A stretch of 60,738 nucleotides of DNA, taken from positions 1 through 60,738 of the forward strand of contig CAITYF010000021.1 in the NCBI GenBank assembly GCA_903896545.1, read 5' to 3'. A program made the position numbers and the translations under genes. Of this stretch, positions 8,893 to 16,877 are shown one piece after another (the first letter of the stretch is position 1; every line of letters begins with the position of its first letter). The DNA is from an uncultured Myxococcales bacterium (GTDB lineage Bacteria > Myxococcota_A > UBA9042). Below the pieces are notes generated by a model. That model saw only the letters and a list, made by a program, of their open reading frames with translations, ran no database searches and was not told where the DNA came from.

Positions 8893-9326
8893 GTGAACTC
8901 CTTTGCGCCGCCAGAGAGCGGCAGACGTGTCCGTCAGAGCCAGAGATTTGGCGGAAGGTGCAGGAGCGGCGGGATCTGAGCCGACCGGGGCAGGAGCGTT
9001 TCGGTTCTGGCATTGGGGCTTCAATGGCCGACGTCGCTTCAGTGGGTGCGGGCGGCGCAGCTATACACGCTGACCGAATTCCAACGTCACGGCCGCCGGC
9101 ACCGCGGCGTGCCACCGAAGGCGCACGCTTCACGGTCCCAGTCCGAAATGCGACAGGTCTCACGCGGTTCGGTTTGGTATTCGAAGGGGGTCAGGATGTG
9201 TAGACAGGTCGCTGCGAGGGGGGCAGGATGCGATCCGGCGCTGCCGTCCTGCTGCCAGAGGGGTGCCGCGGCTGATGGAGGGGTACTTCTGGCGTTTCAC
9301 GCACCCTTTTTGGAGGAAGGCCAGCG
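8893..9326. other. Divergent intergenic region containing repeat copy B
   Basis: A 434-bp region between the divergent rhodanese-thioredoxin and yedF genes. It contains the 133-bp repeat at 9071-9203. The remainder shows no gene that I can support and presumably holds both promoters. Confidence 0.5.
9071..9203. repeat. 133-bp dispersed repeat, copy B
   Basis: Same length and boundaries as 5637-5769, beginning TGACCGAATTCCAACGTC. The internal hairpin is GCGTG-C-CACC-GAA-GGCG-CACGC; substitutions relative to copy A change both the arm and the loop. It lies upstream of yedF-selD. Confidence 0.75.
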
Positions 9327-9938
9327 ATGCACAGCCCAATCGTCGATGCCCGCGGGCAGGTTTGTCCCATGCCCCTCATCCTGACCAAGCAAGCGATCAA
9401 GGACGCCACCGATGACGCTCCGATCACCGTGCTGGTCGACAACGAAACTTCGTGCAAGAACATCGAGCGCTTCCTGCGCGACAATGGCATGACGGCGCAA
9501 ACCACGCGCGACGGCAGCAGGTTCTCGATTCGCTTCACACGCGATGTAGGCGAACACACTTCGCCCGGTCCCAGCGCTGAGTGGGCACCGACGGGCGGAC
9601 AGACGAGCTACGTCGTATCTCTCGCCTCCGACACGGTTGGACGCGGGCCGCCGGAGTTGGGCGCGATCCTGACGAAGGGATTGCTGGAGACCCTCAAGGC
9701 GGTCTCGCCTGCCCCGTCGCACTTGGTTCTGTACAGCAGCGGCGTCCTGCTGGCCGTCGACGGTTCCCCGCACGCCGATGCGCTGCGTACCCTTGAACAA
9801 CGCGGCATTCAGGTGCTGATTTGCGGCACGTGCGTCGACTACTACGGCAAGAAGGCGGAAATCCACGTCGGCAGCATCTCCAACATGCTCACCATTCTGG
9901 AAGTTCAAGCCGCGGCCGGCAAGGTGATCGCACCCTGA
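9327..9938 (+). CDS. yedF: YedF-type sulfurtransferase-like selenium metabolism protein (TusA + DsrE-like)
   Basis: A 203-residue two-domain protein. Residues 1-75 are a TusA/SirA domain with the signature DARGQVCPMPLI (Cys13). Residues 95-200 are a DsrE-like domain with LICGTCVDYYG. This fusion is the selenium-associated YedF form, which co-occurs with selD and is thought to handle selenium or sulfur for selenophosphate synthesis. ATG 9327 follows GGAGGAAGG. The stop overlaps the selD start (TGATG), so the two are coupled. Confidence 0.9.
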   Translation: MHSPIVDARGQVCPMPLILTKQAIKDATDDAPITVLVDNETSCKNIERFLRDNGMTAQTTRDGSRFSIRFTRDVGEHTSPGPSAEWAPTGGQTSYVVSLASDTVGRGPPELGAILTKGLLETLKAVSPAPSHLVLYSSGVLLAVDGSPHADALRTLEQRGIQVLICGTCVDYYGKKAEIHVGSISNMLTILEVQAAAGKVIAP

Positions 9939-10984
9939 TGACATCGCCCTTCGATCTCCTGACTACCGTCGAATACGGCGGCTGTTCCGCCAAGTTGGCG
10001 CCTGGCCTGCTGGCCAACGTACTTCGCCACCTGGAGCGGCCTACGCATCCAAACCTGATGGTCGACATCTCTACGCACGACGACGCCGGCGTCTACCGCT
10101 TGGATGCCGAGACCGCGCTGATTCAGACGCTCGACTTCTTTCCGCCGGTCTGCTCGGACGGCCGTACGTTTGGCCGCATCGCCGCTGCCAACGCGCTGAG
10201 CGACGTGTTCGCTATGGGCGGCCGAGTGCTGACAGCGATGAACATCGTCGGTTTTCCGGCCAGCCGGATTCCGCTTGAAGTGCTGGGTGAAATCCTCGCT
10301 GGCGGTCAAGAGAAGGTGTCCGAGGCGGCCGGCGTCATCGTCGGCGGCCACACCATTGACGACTGGCCGCCTAAGTACGGCCTTTCCGTCACGGGCGTCG
10401 TCCATCCCGAGCGCGTCATCACCAACGCTGGCCTGCGACCGGGCATGGCGATGGTCCTGACCAAACCGATCGGCACCGGTACGCTGGTCGCGGGGCGGCG
10501 GGTTGGACTGGCGCGAGACAACGACTACAGGCTGGCGCTCGCGGCAATGGAACAGCTCAATCTCTCGGGGGCAGAGATCATGCAGGCGTTTGGCGTGCGC
10601 GCCGGGACTGACATCACCGGCTTCGGACTGCTCGGCCACGCGATGCAGATGGCCGACGCGAGCGGCGTCACCTTGCGGATCCGCGCAGCTGACGTTCCGC
10701 TCCTCAATGGCGCCTATGATTTGGCCGAGAGCGGTTGCCTGGCCGGCGCGATGTTTCGCAATCTGGACTACGTTGAGCGGAAGACCCACTTTGCGGCGGG
10801 ACTGGATTACAGCCTGAAAATGCTACTGCTCGACCCGCAGACGTCCGGCGGCCTGTTCTTTGGCGTAGCGCCAGAAAAAGCCCAGCAGGCGGTGCAACGG
10901 CTGCGTGACGTTGGATATTCTCACGCCGCCATCGTTGGCGAAGCGGGCGAGCGTAGGGAATCTTCGCTCGAAGTCACGCGCTAA
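9938..10984 (+). CDS. selD: Selenide, water dikinase (selenophosphate synthetase)
   Basis: A 348-residue SelD. It makes selenophosphate from selenide and ATP, the selenium donor for selenocysteine and selenouridine. The N-terminal catalytic motif is GGCSAK: the Cys and Lys of the family C-x-x-K motif are present, while the second Cys seen in E. coli is Ala. The Asp/Gly-rich ATP-binding segments TDFF-like (LIQTLDFFPPV), NALSDVFAMGG and GHTIDD follow, with TDITGFGLLGH and a DPQTSGGL motif near the C-terminus. No internal UGA. Coupled to yedF; converges with arsM 9 bp away. Presence of selD shows that this genome uses selenium. Confidence 0.95.
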   Translation: MTSPFDLLTTVEYGGCSAKLAPGLLANVLRHLERPTHPNLMVDISTHDDAGVYRLDAETALIQTLDFFPPVCSDGRTFGRIAAANALSDVFAMGGRVLTAMNIVGFPASRIPLEVLGEILAGGQEKVSEAAGVIVGGHTIDDWPPKYGLSVTGVVHPERVITNAGLRPGMAMVLTKPIGTGTLVAGRRVGLARDNDYRLALAAMEQLNLSGAEIMQAFGVRAGTDITGFGLLGHAMQMADASGVTLRIRAADVPLLNGAYDLAESGCLAGAMFRNLDYVERKTHFAAGLDYSLKMLLLDPQTSGGLFFGVAPEKAQQAVQRLRDVGYSHAAIVGEAGERRESSLEVTR

Positions 10985-10993
10985 GGAACGCCG

Positions 10994-12157
10994 TCAACAG
11001 CAGGCCCCGCCGACCCCGCAGACGAACGAAGCCGCGGTCGTCTCCCGGTAGCCCTCGCCCTTTGTCTCGCGTGGAGCGCGCACCAACATCCCCTCGCCAC
11101 AGGGAAACGGGCGAAGCTCCGACTCCGGTACTGCGACGCGCGGCCCCACGAGGTCTACGTGCCGCCGGTACGGGGCCTTGGCGTAGAGGTTGAACGTCTT
11201 GCGGCAAACGGCCACTCGCACGCCGCGCGGAAACACGTGACCGTCGTCGTCGCGCACTTCCTTGAACGGCCCGCGGTAGATGACCGCCTGCTTGCCATCG
11301 AGGCACGCGCCTTCTTTGCCCTTGTACGCGATGACGGTGACGCTGCGGAACTCGATGCCCTCGACGGTTTGCCAAGGTTCTGGTGTGCGCGCGACGACCT
11401 CGATGCCGTAGAGGCCAGCGGCTTCGAAAGCCTGAAGGAAGTGGTCCTCCCGCATCGCACCGGAAACGCAGCCAGCCCAGAGTTCCGGGTCTTGCTGCAG
11501 GCGATCGGGCACATCCTCATCGCAGACAATGTCGGAGATGACGGCGCGCCCGCCGGGGCGAAGGACGCGGTGAATCTCTTGAAAGAGCATGACCTTGTCG
11601 GCTGGGCGCACGAGATTGAGCACGCAGTCTGAAACCACAACGTCTACCGACGCATCCGCCACAAGCGGCACACGCGTTCGCAAGTCCGCAAAGTGCGCTT
11701 CGGCCACGGCGAGGTCTGCCATCGTGCGCACCGGATGTGCGGCGAGGAAGCTGTCAGCAAGCTCCAGGTCAAGGCGCAGGTCCTGAATGCGCGCCTTGCC
11801 GAAGCGGACATTGTCCGGCCCGCCGTTGGCCTGGAATTGCACCTGCGCGCCGCGCGCCAGCGCGAGCATCTCGTCGTTCATGTCAACGCCAATGACCCTC
11901 CCTTCGCGCCCAACGACTTGGCTCATGATGTAGACCGATTTTCCCGATCCGGAACCCAGGTCGAGGACAGTCTCGCCCGCCGCCACGTGACGTGTGGGAT
12001 CTCCGCAGCCGTAGTCGCGTTCCAGAACGTCGTTCGGAATGATTTTGAGTAGTTGTTGGTCGTAATCGACAGGACAGCACAAGCCGATGTCGCGTCTGGC
12101 ACCGTCGCCATAGACGCGAAGGACCGCCGCCTCGACGTTGAGCGTGGATGCACCCAT
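10994..12157 (-). CDS. arsM: Arsenite S-adenosylmethionine methyltransferase of the arsenosugar (ArsM) type
   Basis: A 387-residue class I methyltransferase. Motif I is VLDLGSGSGKS (residues 64-74). The ArsM-type Cys residues are seen in VSDCVLNLV and WAGCVSGAM, with extra Cys at 27-28 and 51. It is longer than plain ArsM: about 110 residues follow the methyltransferase fold and the chain ends in GGACC. Predicted reaction: successive methylation of As(III) bound by Cys thiols, here feeding arsenosugar or arsenolipid synthesis because ArsS and the two associated transferases are close by. ATG 12157 is preceded by GGGAGGTTCTC. It is last in the minus-strand operon after the CCG protein and a small membrane protein. 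Confidence 0.88.
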   Translation of the reverse strand: MGASTLNVEAAVLRVYGDGARRDIGLCCPVDYDQQLLKIIPNDVLERDYGCGDPTRHVAAGETVLDLGSGSGKSVYIMSQVVGREGRVIGVDMNDEMLALARGAQVQFQANGGPDNVRFGKARIQDLRLDLELADSFLAAHPVRTMADLAVAEAHFADLRTRVPLVADASVDVVVSDCVLNLVRPADKVMLFQEIHRVLRPGGRAVISDIVCDEDVPDRLQQDPELWAGCVSGAMREDHFLQAFEAAGLYGIEVVARTPEPWQTVEGIEFRSVTVIAYKGKEGACLDGKQAVIYRGPFKEVRDDDGHVFPRGVRVAVCRKTFNLYAKAPYRRHVDLVGPRVAVPESELRPFPCGEGMLVRAPRETKGEGYRETTAASFVCGVGGACC

Positions 12158-12203
12158 GAGAACCTCCCGAAAATGATGAACGCAGATTCGCAGTCGGGCA
12201 GCG

Positions 12204-12431
12204 CTAGGCGGGACGCGCGGTCGTCAGCACCGCCTTGACGATGAGCAGCGTCCACGGTGCGCCGTGCAGGAACAGGTCAAACCAGTCGATGGGCTTGACC
12301 AGCTTGCCTGCGAACAGCATCCCGAGCTTCTCCACGATGTGCGGCGGCGTGAACGGGGCGAGCCCAAGTGTCAGACAAGCGAGAATGACCATTTCCCAAG
12401 GCAACGCGGCGATTGTTTCAGTCAGAGCCAT
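12204..12431 (-). CDS. Small two-helix membrane protein (the kind often annotated 'RND transporter')
   Basis: A 75-residue protein with two hydrophobic segments (WEMVILACLTLGLAPFTP and FLHGAPWTLLIVKAVL) and the conserved-looking core PHIVEKLGMLFAGKLVKPIDWFDLF. Databases frequently call such proteins RND transporter, but the length rules out a transporter by itself. A good GGAGGTCCA site precedes ATG 12431. It lies between the CCG-domain gene (24 bp gap) and arsM (46 bp gap), which suggests a membrane partner in arsenic metabolism. Confidence 0.75.
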   Translation of the reverse strand: MALTETIAALPWEMVILACLTLGLAPFTPPHIVEKLGMLFAGKLVKPIDWFDLFLHGAPWTLLIVKAVLTTARPA

Positions 12432-12455
12432 TGGACCTCCGAGCCTCGTGGGCTC

Positions 12456-13391
12456 CTATGATTTCAGTTGTGGATCCGTGCCGCCCGCTGTGTGCGGCAG
12501 CGCCGGCTGTGTGGTGGGTGGAAGCTGACCGGTCACAGCCAGTCGCGCAAAACGGCGGTACTGCAGGAAACGCGCGAACTTGCCGCGCCGCACCCACCGA
12601 TCTTCGGGCGCGCCGAACACTTCTTGCAGGATGTGGCGCGTCGAAATGTCGGGCTGGAAGGCGACCGTGCAATGCGCGCAATAGGTGACGAGCCGCGTGC
12701 TCGCGAGCGCACCGCGCTTGGCCATTGCTTTGGGCGTGCGCACCAGACAGCAGGGCAGCGGATGCTTCGACGAATCCGCGTTGGCGACCGTCAGTTCCAG
12801 GCGATTGGCGAGCGCGTTGAAATGCTGCTGTTGGCCCTTGTCGATCCGCGCCGAGCACGGGTGATGCACGACGGCTGGCGTTGCAAGCGAGCGTGGACCC
12901 CAATCGTGTTCCGCCAGCAGTCCATACAGGGAGGTCACGCGAACGCCGGGAACCGCCAACGCGCCAAATTGCACGGCACAGTTGCCACACGCGGTGATGA
13001 TTTCCTCGGTGCCCGCGTCACGCAGCTTGCGCCGCGTCAGCGCTCGACCATGTTCGGCCGCGGCAGGCGATGCGAACTTCTCAAGCGGCATGCCACAACA
13101 ATCGGACCAGAGTTCGACCTCGGGATCGCGCTCGCGTAGCCAGCGATAGGTGCGCATCACCAGTTCTGGGTCTGCCGCGGTCAGCGAACAGCCCGGGTAA
13201 AACACGCGTCGCGCGCCGCGTCCGTGGGTGAATGGCCAGGAGACACGCAAGCGGTATTCGAGGTCGGTGAGCCACGCGCCCAACCGCTTGCCGAGTCCAA
13301 CGCCTGCGGCGCGCACCCGTGCAACAATGCCGGCACGCGCAACGGGGCGCGGGTCAAGGGCAGTGTTTGTCGCAGAACAAGAGGTGGGCAT
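12456..13391 (-). CDS. CCG-domain (HdrB/GlpC-like) iron-sulfur protein
   Basis: A 311-residue protein with two copies of the Cys-rich CCG domain. The first has YPGCSLTAADPE, SDCCGMPLE and TACGNC; the second has HHPCSARID, PCCLVRTPKAMA and YCAHC. Such domains bind unusual [4Fe-4S] clusters in heterodisulfide reductase HdrB and in GlpC/LutA-like oxidoreductases. There is no ferredoxin domain. ATG 13391 follows a GAGGACCACC site. It starts the operon that ends with arsM and is divergent from arsS, so a redox step in the arsenosugar pathway is plausible; the substrate is not evident. Confidence 0.8.
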   Translation of the reverse strand: MPTSCSATNTALDPRPVARAGIVARVRAAGVGLGKRLGAWLTDLEYRLRVSWPFTHGRGARRVFYPGCSLTAADPELVMRTYRWLRERDPEVELWSDCCGMPLEKFASPAAAEHGRALTRRKLRDAGTEEIITACGNCAVQFGALAVPGVRVTSLYGLLAEHDWGPRSLATPAVVHHPCSARIDKGQQQHFNALANRLELTVANADSSKHPLPCCLVRTPKAMAKRGALASTRLVTYCAHCTVAFQPDISTRHILQEVFGAPEDRWVRRGKFARFLQYRRFARLAVTGQLPPTTQPALPHTAGGTDPQLKS

Positions 13392-13587
13392 CGGTGGTCC
13401 TCGCAGCGCCAGAGCCGCGACGCGCCGAAAGGGTTCTTGGCGAGCAACTTCGAGACTTCCAGCGGCTGCAGAGTCCGATTTGCGCGGAGGGACTGAATCG
13501 TTCAGCTCGCGACTGGCTCAAGCGGCGACGGCAATCGGTTGCGCTGGTGTGGCGCGCGTGGCTACGGGAACCTGAGGAGAGTCGAGC

Positions 13588-14595
13588 ATGTCCGTCGTCG
13601 CCGCAGCATGGCCAACTTCCGAGTCCGCTGGCGCAGATCCGTCATTTGACCGGGCGCTTGCCCAATACGGGTTGCAGCCGCTGGCGCGTGCGAAGCTGCA
13701 AACGCTGCAGGTAAACCTCGGCAAACGCTGCAACATGGCCTGCCAGCACTGCCACGTCGAGGCCGGACCGAAGCGCACTGAAATGATGTCGGAGCAGGTC
13801 GCAGCGCGTGTCATCGAGCTGTTGGAACGCAACCCCGGCATCGACACCGTCGACTTCACCGGCGGTGCGCCGGAACTCAATCCCCACTTTCGCTGGCTCG
13901 TCTCGGAGTCGCGCAAGCTCGGCAAGCGGGTCATCGATCGCTGTAATCTCACCGTGTTTTTTGAGCCGGGACAGAGCGACACGCCAGCGTTTTTGGCTGC
14001 CCACGACGTCGAAGTTGTCGCGAGCCTGCCCTGCTACGGCGCTGCGAACGTGGAAAAGCAGCGCGGCAAGGGGGCGTTTGACAAGAGCATCCAAGCGCTG
14101 TTGCTGCTCAACCAACTGGGCTACGGGAAGCCAGAGTCGCGACTCCGGCTGAATCTGGTCTACAACCCGGTCGGGCCGTCCTTGCCGCCGGCGCAGCACA
14201 CGCTTCAGGCGACCTACAAGGAAGAACTGTCGCGGCTTTTTGGCATCGCGTTCAATGACCTGCTGACCATCACTAACCTGCCAATCAATCGCTTTGCCGG
14301 CGTGCTGCGGGCTGCTGGAACCCTGAGCGTCTACCAGCGCCTGCTTGTCGACCGCTTCAATCCGGCCACTGTGCCCGAACTGATGTGCCGATCGATGGTC
14401 AGCGTGGGCTGGGATGGCCAGCTGTACGACTGCGACTTCAACCAGATGCTGGAGCTGCCGCTCGGTGCCGGCGCGCGCACGGTGTGGGACGTCGAATCTT
14501 TTGCCGAGTTCAACGCAGCGCGTATCGCGACGGGCGGACACTGCTTTGGCTGCACGGCTGGTGCAGGATCCAGTTGCGCAGGCGCCCTGCAATGA
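13588..14595 (+). CDS. arsS: Arsenosugar biosynthesis radical SAM protein ArsS
   Basis: A 335-residue radical SAM enzyme. CNMACQHC (C-x3-C-x2-C) near residue 48 is the [4Fe-4S]/SAM site, followed by FTGGAPELNPHF. The C-terminal Cys-rich tail CFGCTAGAGSSCAGALQ is the signature of the ArsS (radical SAM/Cys-rich) family, in which adenosylation of dimethylarsinous acid starts arsenosugar formation. Some relatives have selenocysteine in the tail; here the GSSC codon is TGC, so it is the Cys form. Forward strand, divergent from the CCG-arsM operon, upstream of the TVP38 gene. Confidence 0.92.
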   Translation: MSVVAAAWPTSESAGADPSFDRALAQYGLQPLARAKLQTLQVNLGKRCNMACQHCHVEAGPKRTEMMSEQVAARVIELLERNPGIDTVDFTGGAPELNPHFRWLVSESRKLGKRVIDRCNLTVFFEPGQSDTPAFLAAHDVEVVASLPCYGAANVEKQRGKGAFDKSIQALLLLNQLGYGKPESRLRLNLVYNPVGPSLPPAQHTLQATYKEELSRLFGIAFNDLLTITNLPINRFAGVLRAAGTLSVYQRLLVDRFNPATVPELMCRSMVSVGWDGQLYDCDFNQMLELPLGAGARTVWDVESFAEFNAARIATGGHCFGCTAGAGSSCAGALQ

Positions 14596-14659
14596 GCAAA
14601 CGGATGTTGCCCACACGGCGAGGCGTGCGTCGCGCCTGTTGGCCGACCGGGGAAACCAC

Positions 14660-15364
14660 ATGACCCGCACCGCCCGCGCAGCCATCGTCGTGGTACTCAT
14701 TCTCGCCATCGGCGCCGCCATCGCGCTGCTCCCCGTCCAGGCCAGTGCGCTCGCGTTGGTCGGGTGGTTACGCGGCGCGGGCTTCATGGGTGCGCTCATC
14801 TTTGTCGTTGCCTACGTCGCGGCCGCCGTCCTGCTCCTCCCGGGTTCGATCTTGACCCTCGGAGCCGGCTTCGCCTATGGCCCTGTCATCGGGCTGCTGG
14901 TCGTCTCGCCCGCCAGCGTCCTCGCTTCAACGGCCGCTTTCCTGCTCGGTCGCACGCTGGCGCGAGGCTGGGTGGCGCGCCGGATCCACCGCGATCCGCG
15001 CTTTGCCGCCGTCGACCGCGCGATCGGCCAGTCGGGGTTTCGCATCGTCCTGTTGCTGCGCCTCTCGCCCATCTTCCCGTACAGCCTGACGAACTACGCA
15101 CTCGGGCTGACCCGTGTGCGCCTGCGTGACTACGTGTTGGCCTCGTGGATCGGCATGCTGCCCGGCACGTTCCTCTTTGTGTACCTCGGCTCGCTGGTGA
15201 CGACTGCGAGCCAGGTCGCTCAAGGCGCGGCGATCAGCGCCGGTCCGTGGCGGCAAGCGTTCTACTGGTTTGGCCTCGCTGCGACGGTAGTCGTCGTCGC
15301 CGTGGTGACGCGCATCGCCCGCCGCGGACTGCGCGAGGCGCTCGATCAGACCGATAACCGGTAG
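14660..15364 (+). CDS. TVP38/TMEM64-family inner-membrane protein
   Basis: A 234-residue integral membrane protein with about six hydrophobic segments. It carries the SNARE-associated/TVP38 pattern LLLPGSILTLGAGFAYGP and the LRLSPIFPYSLTNYALGLTRVRLRDYVLASWIGMLPGTF region. ATG 14660 has GGGGAAACC upstream; the longer open frame overlaps arsS and is not used. It follows arsS and repeatedly occurs with ArsS-type loci, so it may act in export or membrane handling of the product (inference). Confidence 0.85.
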   Translation: MTRTARAAIVVVLILAIGAAIALLPVQASALALVGWLRGAGFMGALIFVVAYVAAAVLLLPGSILTLGAGFAYGPVIGLLVVSPASVLASTAAFLLGRTLARGWVARRIHRDPRFAAVDRAIGQSGFRIVLLLRLSPIFPYSLTNYALGLTRVRLRDYVLASWIGMLPGTFLFVYLGSLVTTASQVAQGAAISAGPWRQAFYWFGLAATVVVVAVVTRIARRGLREALDQTDNR

Positions 15365-15373
15365 CGGCGCGGA

Positions 15374-16066
15374 TCAGCGCGGGTTGCCATAAAGCCGCGC
15401 TAGCGTCGAGGCTGGGACGCCCATGCGGTACATCGCCGGAAACACGTTGACGAGGAAAGTGTAGTAGACGGGGCGCTGGAGAAAGCGCCGCCCTGAAACC
15501 TGCACGCGCGCGGGCAGAGTCACGATGCGACCGACGCGACGAAGGCGCTGGCTGAGTTCGAGATCTTCGAGCAAAGGCTGGTCGGGAAAGCCGCCGACCT
15601 GTGCGAATGCTTGGGCTCGCACAAACATCGCCTGATCGCCGTAGGGCAGCGACGTGTAGCGCGAACGCACGTCTGCCAGGTGCAGCGCGGGCGCCCACCA
15701 GTAGCCGTCGATGTCGGCGATCGTCCAGGTGCGAAATGCACCTGCCGCCACGCGGGGATCAGCCATGGCGGTGTCAATCCACCGCAGTGCGTCGGCCGGC
15801 AGCACGACATCCGCGTGCAGAAACAGCAGCACGTCCCCGGTCGCGCGCGCGGCGGCTGCGTTCATCTGTCTTGCCCTCCCGCGCGGACCGTTCAGGACTT
15901 GCACACCGGGACGATCGGCAATCTTGCATGTGTCGTCCGTGCCGCCGCCATCCACAACCAGAATTTCATGCCAGCCGCCGATCGCCGCCAGTTCATCCAG
16001 TCGCGCGCCAATGCGTTGTGCCTCGTTGAGGGTTGGAATGATGACACTGACGCGATGACCGCTCAT
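15374..16066 (-). CDS. TIGR04283-type family 2 glycosyltransferase (arsenosugar-associated)
   Basis: A 230-residue GT-A fold transferase: VSVIIPTLNEAQRI at the N-terminus, DGGGTDDT, then LHADVVLP as the D-x-D-like metal site and LLEDLELSQRLRR as the acceptor motif. The short length and PRGRARQMNAAA segment match the family named transferase 2, rSAM/selenodomain-associated. Its start overlaps the stop of the upstream TIGR04282-type gene by 4 bases. It probably completes the sugar or lipid part of an arsenosugar; not proven. Confidence 0.88.
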   Translation of the reverse strand: MSGHRVSVIIPTLNEAQRIGARLDELAAIGGWHEILVVDGGGTDDTCKIADRPGVQVLNGPRGRARQMNAAAARATGDVLLFLHADVVLPADALRWIDTAMADPRVAAGAFRTWTIADIDGYWWAPALHLADVRSRYTSLPYGDQAMFVRAQAFAQVGGFPDQPLLEDLELSQRLRRVGRIVTLPARVQVSGRRFLQRPVYYTFLVNVFPAMYRMGVPASTLARLYGNPR

Positions 16067-16737
16067 GCTTGTCCCACATCGACACCGCGCGCAGCGAGTT
16101 CGAGCAGTGCACGTGCCGTGTGCGGTGCCACCACCTCGCCACGCTGCAACAGGACCTGAAAGCGCTGGAGATCAGGAAGTTCGTCGATGTCGAACCAGAC
16201 CGGCAGCTGACGCACGCGCATGCCAGCAGACTCCAGGCGCGCGATGGTCCGCTCGCACGTCTCGCGCGCACTCCATGGGATATCTGCCAGCAGGCCCGGC
16301 GGACATCGTCGCAGACCGAGCAGGTGAAAGCCGCCATCGTCGCAAGGGCCGATGACAGCGTCGGCGTCGTCCAACAACACGCGCGCTGCGTCCCACAGCC
16401 GCTGCGGCAGTCCGGGAATGTCGGCACCCACCGCGAACGCCAACGGTTGCACGGCCAGTGCCTGTCGCAAGATCCGCTCCATGCGCGCACCGAGGTCGCC
16501 TTCGCCTTGCAGCCAGACCTCCGTGCCAGGCTCCAGATCGAGGGTGCCGTCGGGTACGGACGTCGTCGCCAGAACGCAGTCCGCGTCGGGTTGCTTGCCC
16601 GCAGTCGCCCAAGCGTCGGCAAAAAAGGCGCGTGCAAGCGTGGCCGCTGCTTCGTCGCCCACAGCTGCGGCAAGGCGCGTCTTGGTCTGGCCAGGAATGG
16701 CCGGGCGGGCGAAGACGCAGATGCAGGCGCGTTCCAT
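16063..16737 (-). CDS. TIGR04282-type nucleotidyl/glycosyl transferase (arsenosugar-associated)
   Basis: A 224-residue protein of the family called transferase 1, rSAM/selenodomain-associated. N-terminal ICVFARPAIPGQTKTRLA is the nucleotide-binding motif; VGADIPGLP and VIGPCDDGGFHLLGL follow, as in the CofC/MobA-like fold. ATG 16737 with GGGAGGAG upstream is preferred to longer open-frame starts. It overlaps the downstream TIGR04283-type gene by 4 bases. With ArsM and ArsS it completes the usual four-part arsenosugar gene set. Confidence 0.88.
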   Translation of the reverse strand: MERACICVFARPAIPGQTKTRLAAAVGDEAAATLARAFFADAWATAGKQPDADCVLATTSVPDGTLDLEPGTEVWLQGEGDLGARMERILRQALAVQPLAFAVGADIPGLPQRLWDAARVLLDDADAVIGPCDDGGFHLLGLRRCPPGLLADIPWSARETCERTIARLESAGMRVRQLPVWFDIDELPDLQRFQVLLQRGEVVAPHTARALLELAARGVDVGQA

Positions 16738-16877
16738 GATTCGTGCTCCTCCCGAATACCGAGCTGCCAATCGAATGGAAGTCAACGGGGCGGCCATAGA
16801 AGTGGTCGGGCACCCAATCTGAGGCCGCGGCCCAATCATAGAGCCGAGCCGCACGCATTGGATCCGACGCCTGGCAC

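Noticed and set aside
13588..14595. ArsS as a selenoprotein
   Set aside because: The tail position that is Sec in some relatives is encoded by TGC here, and there is no in-frame UGA.
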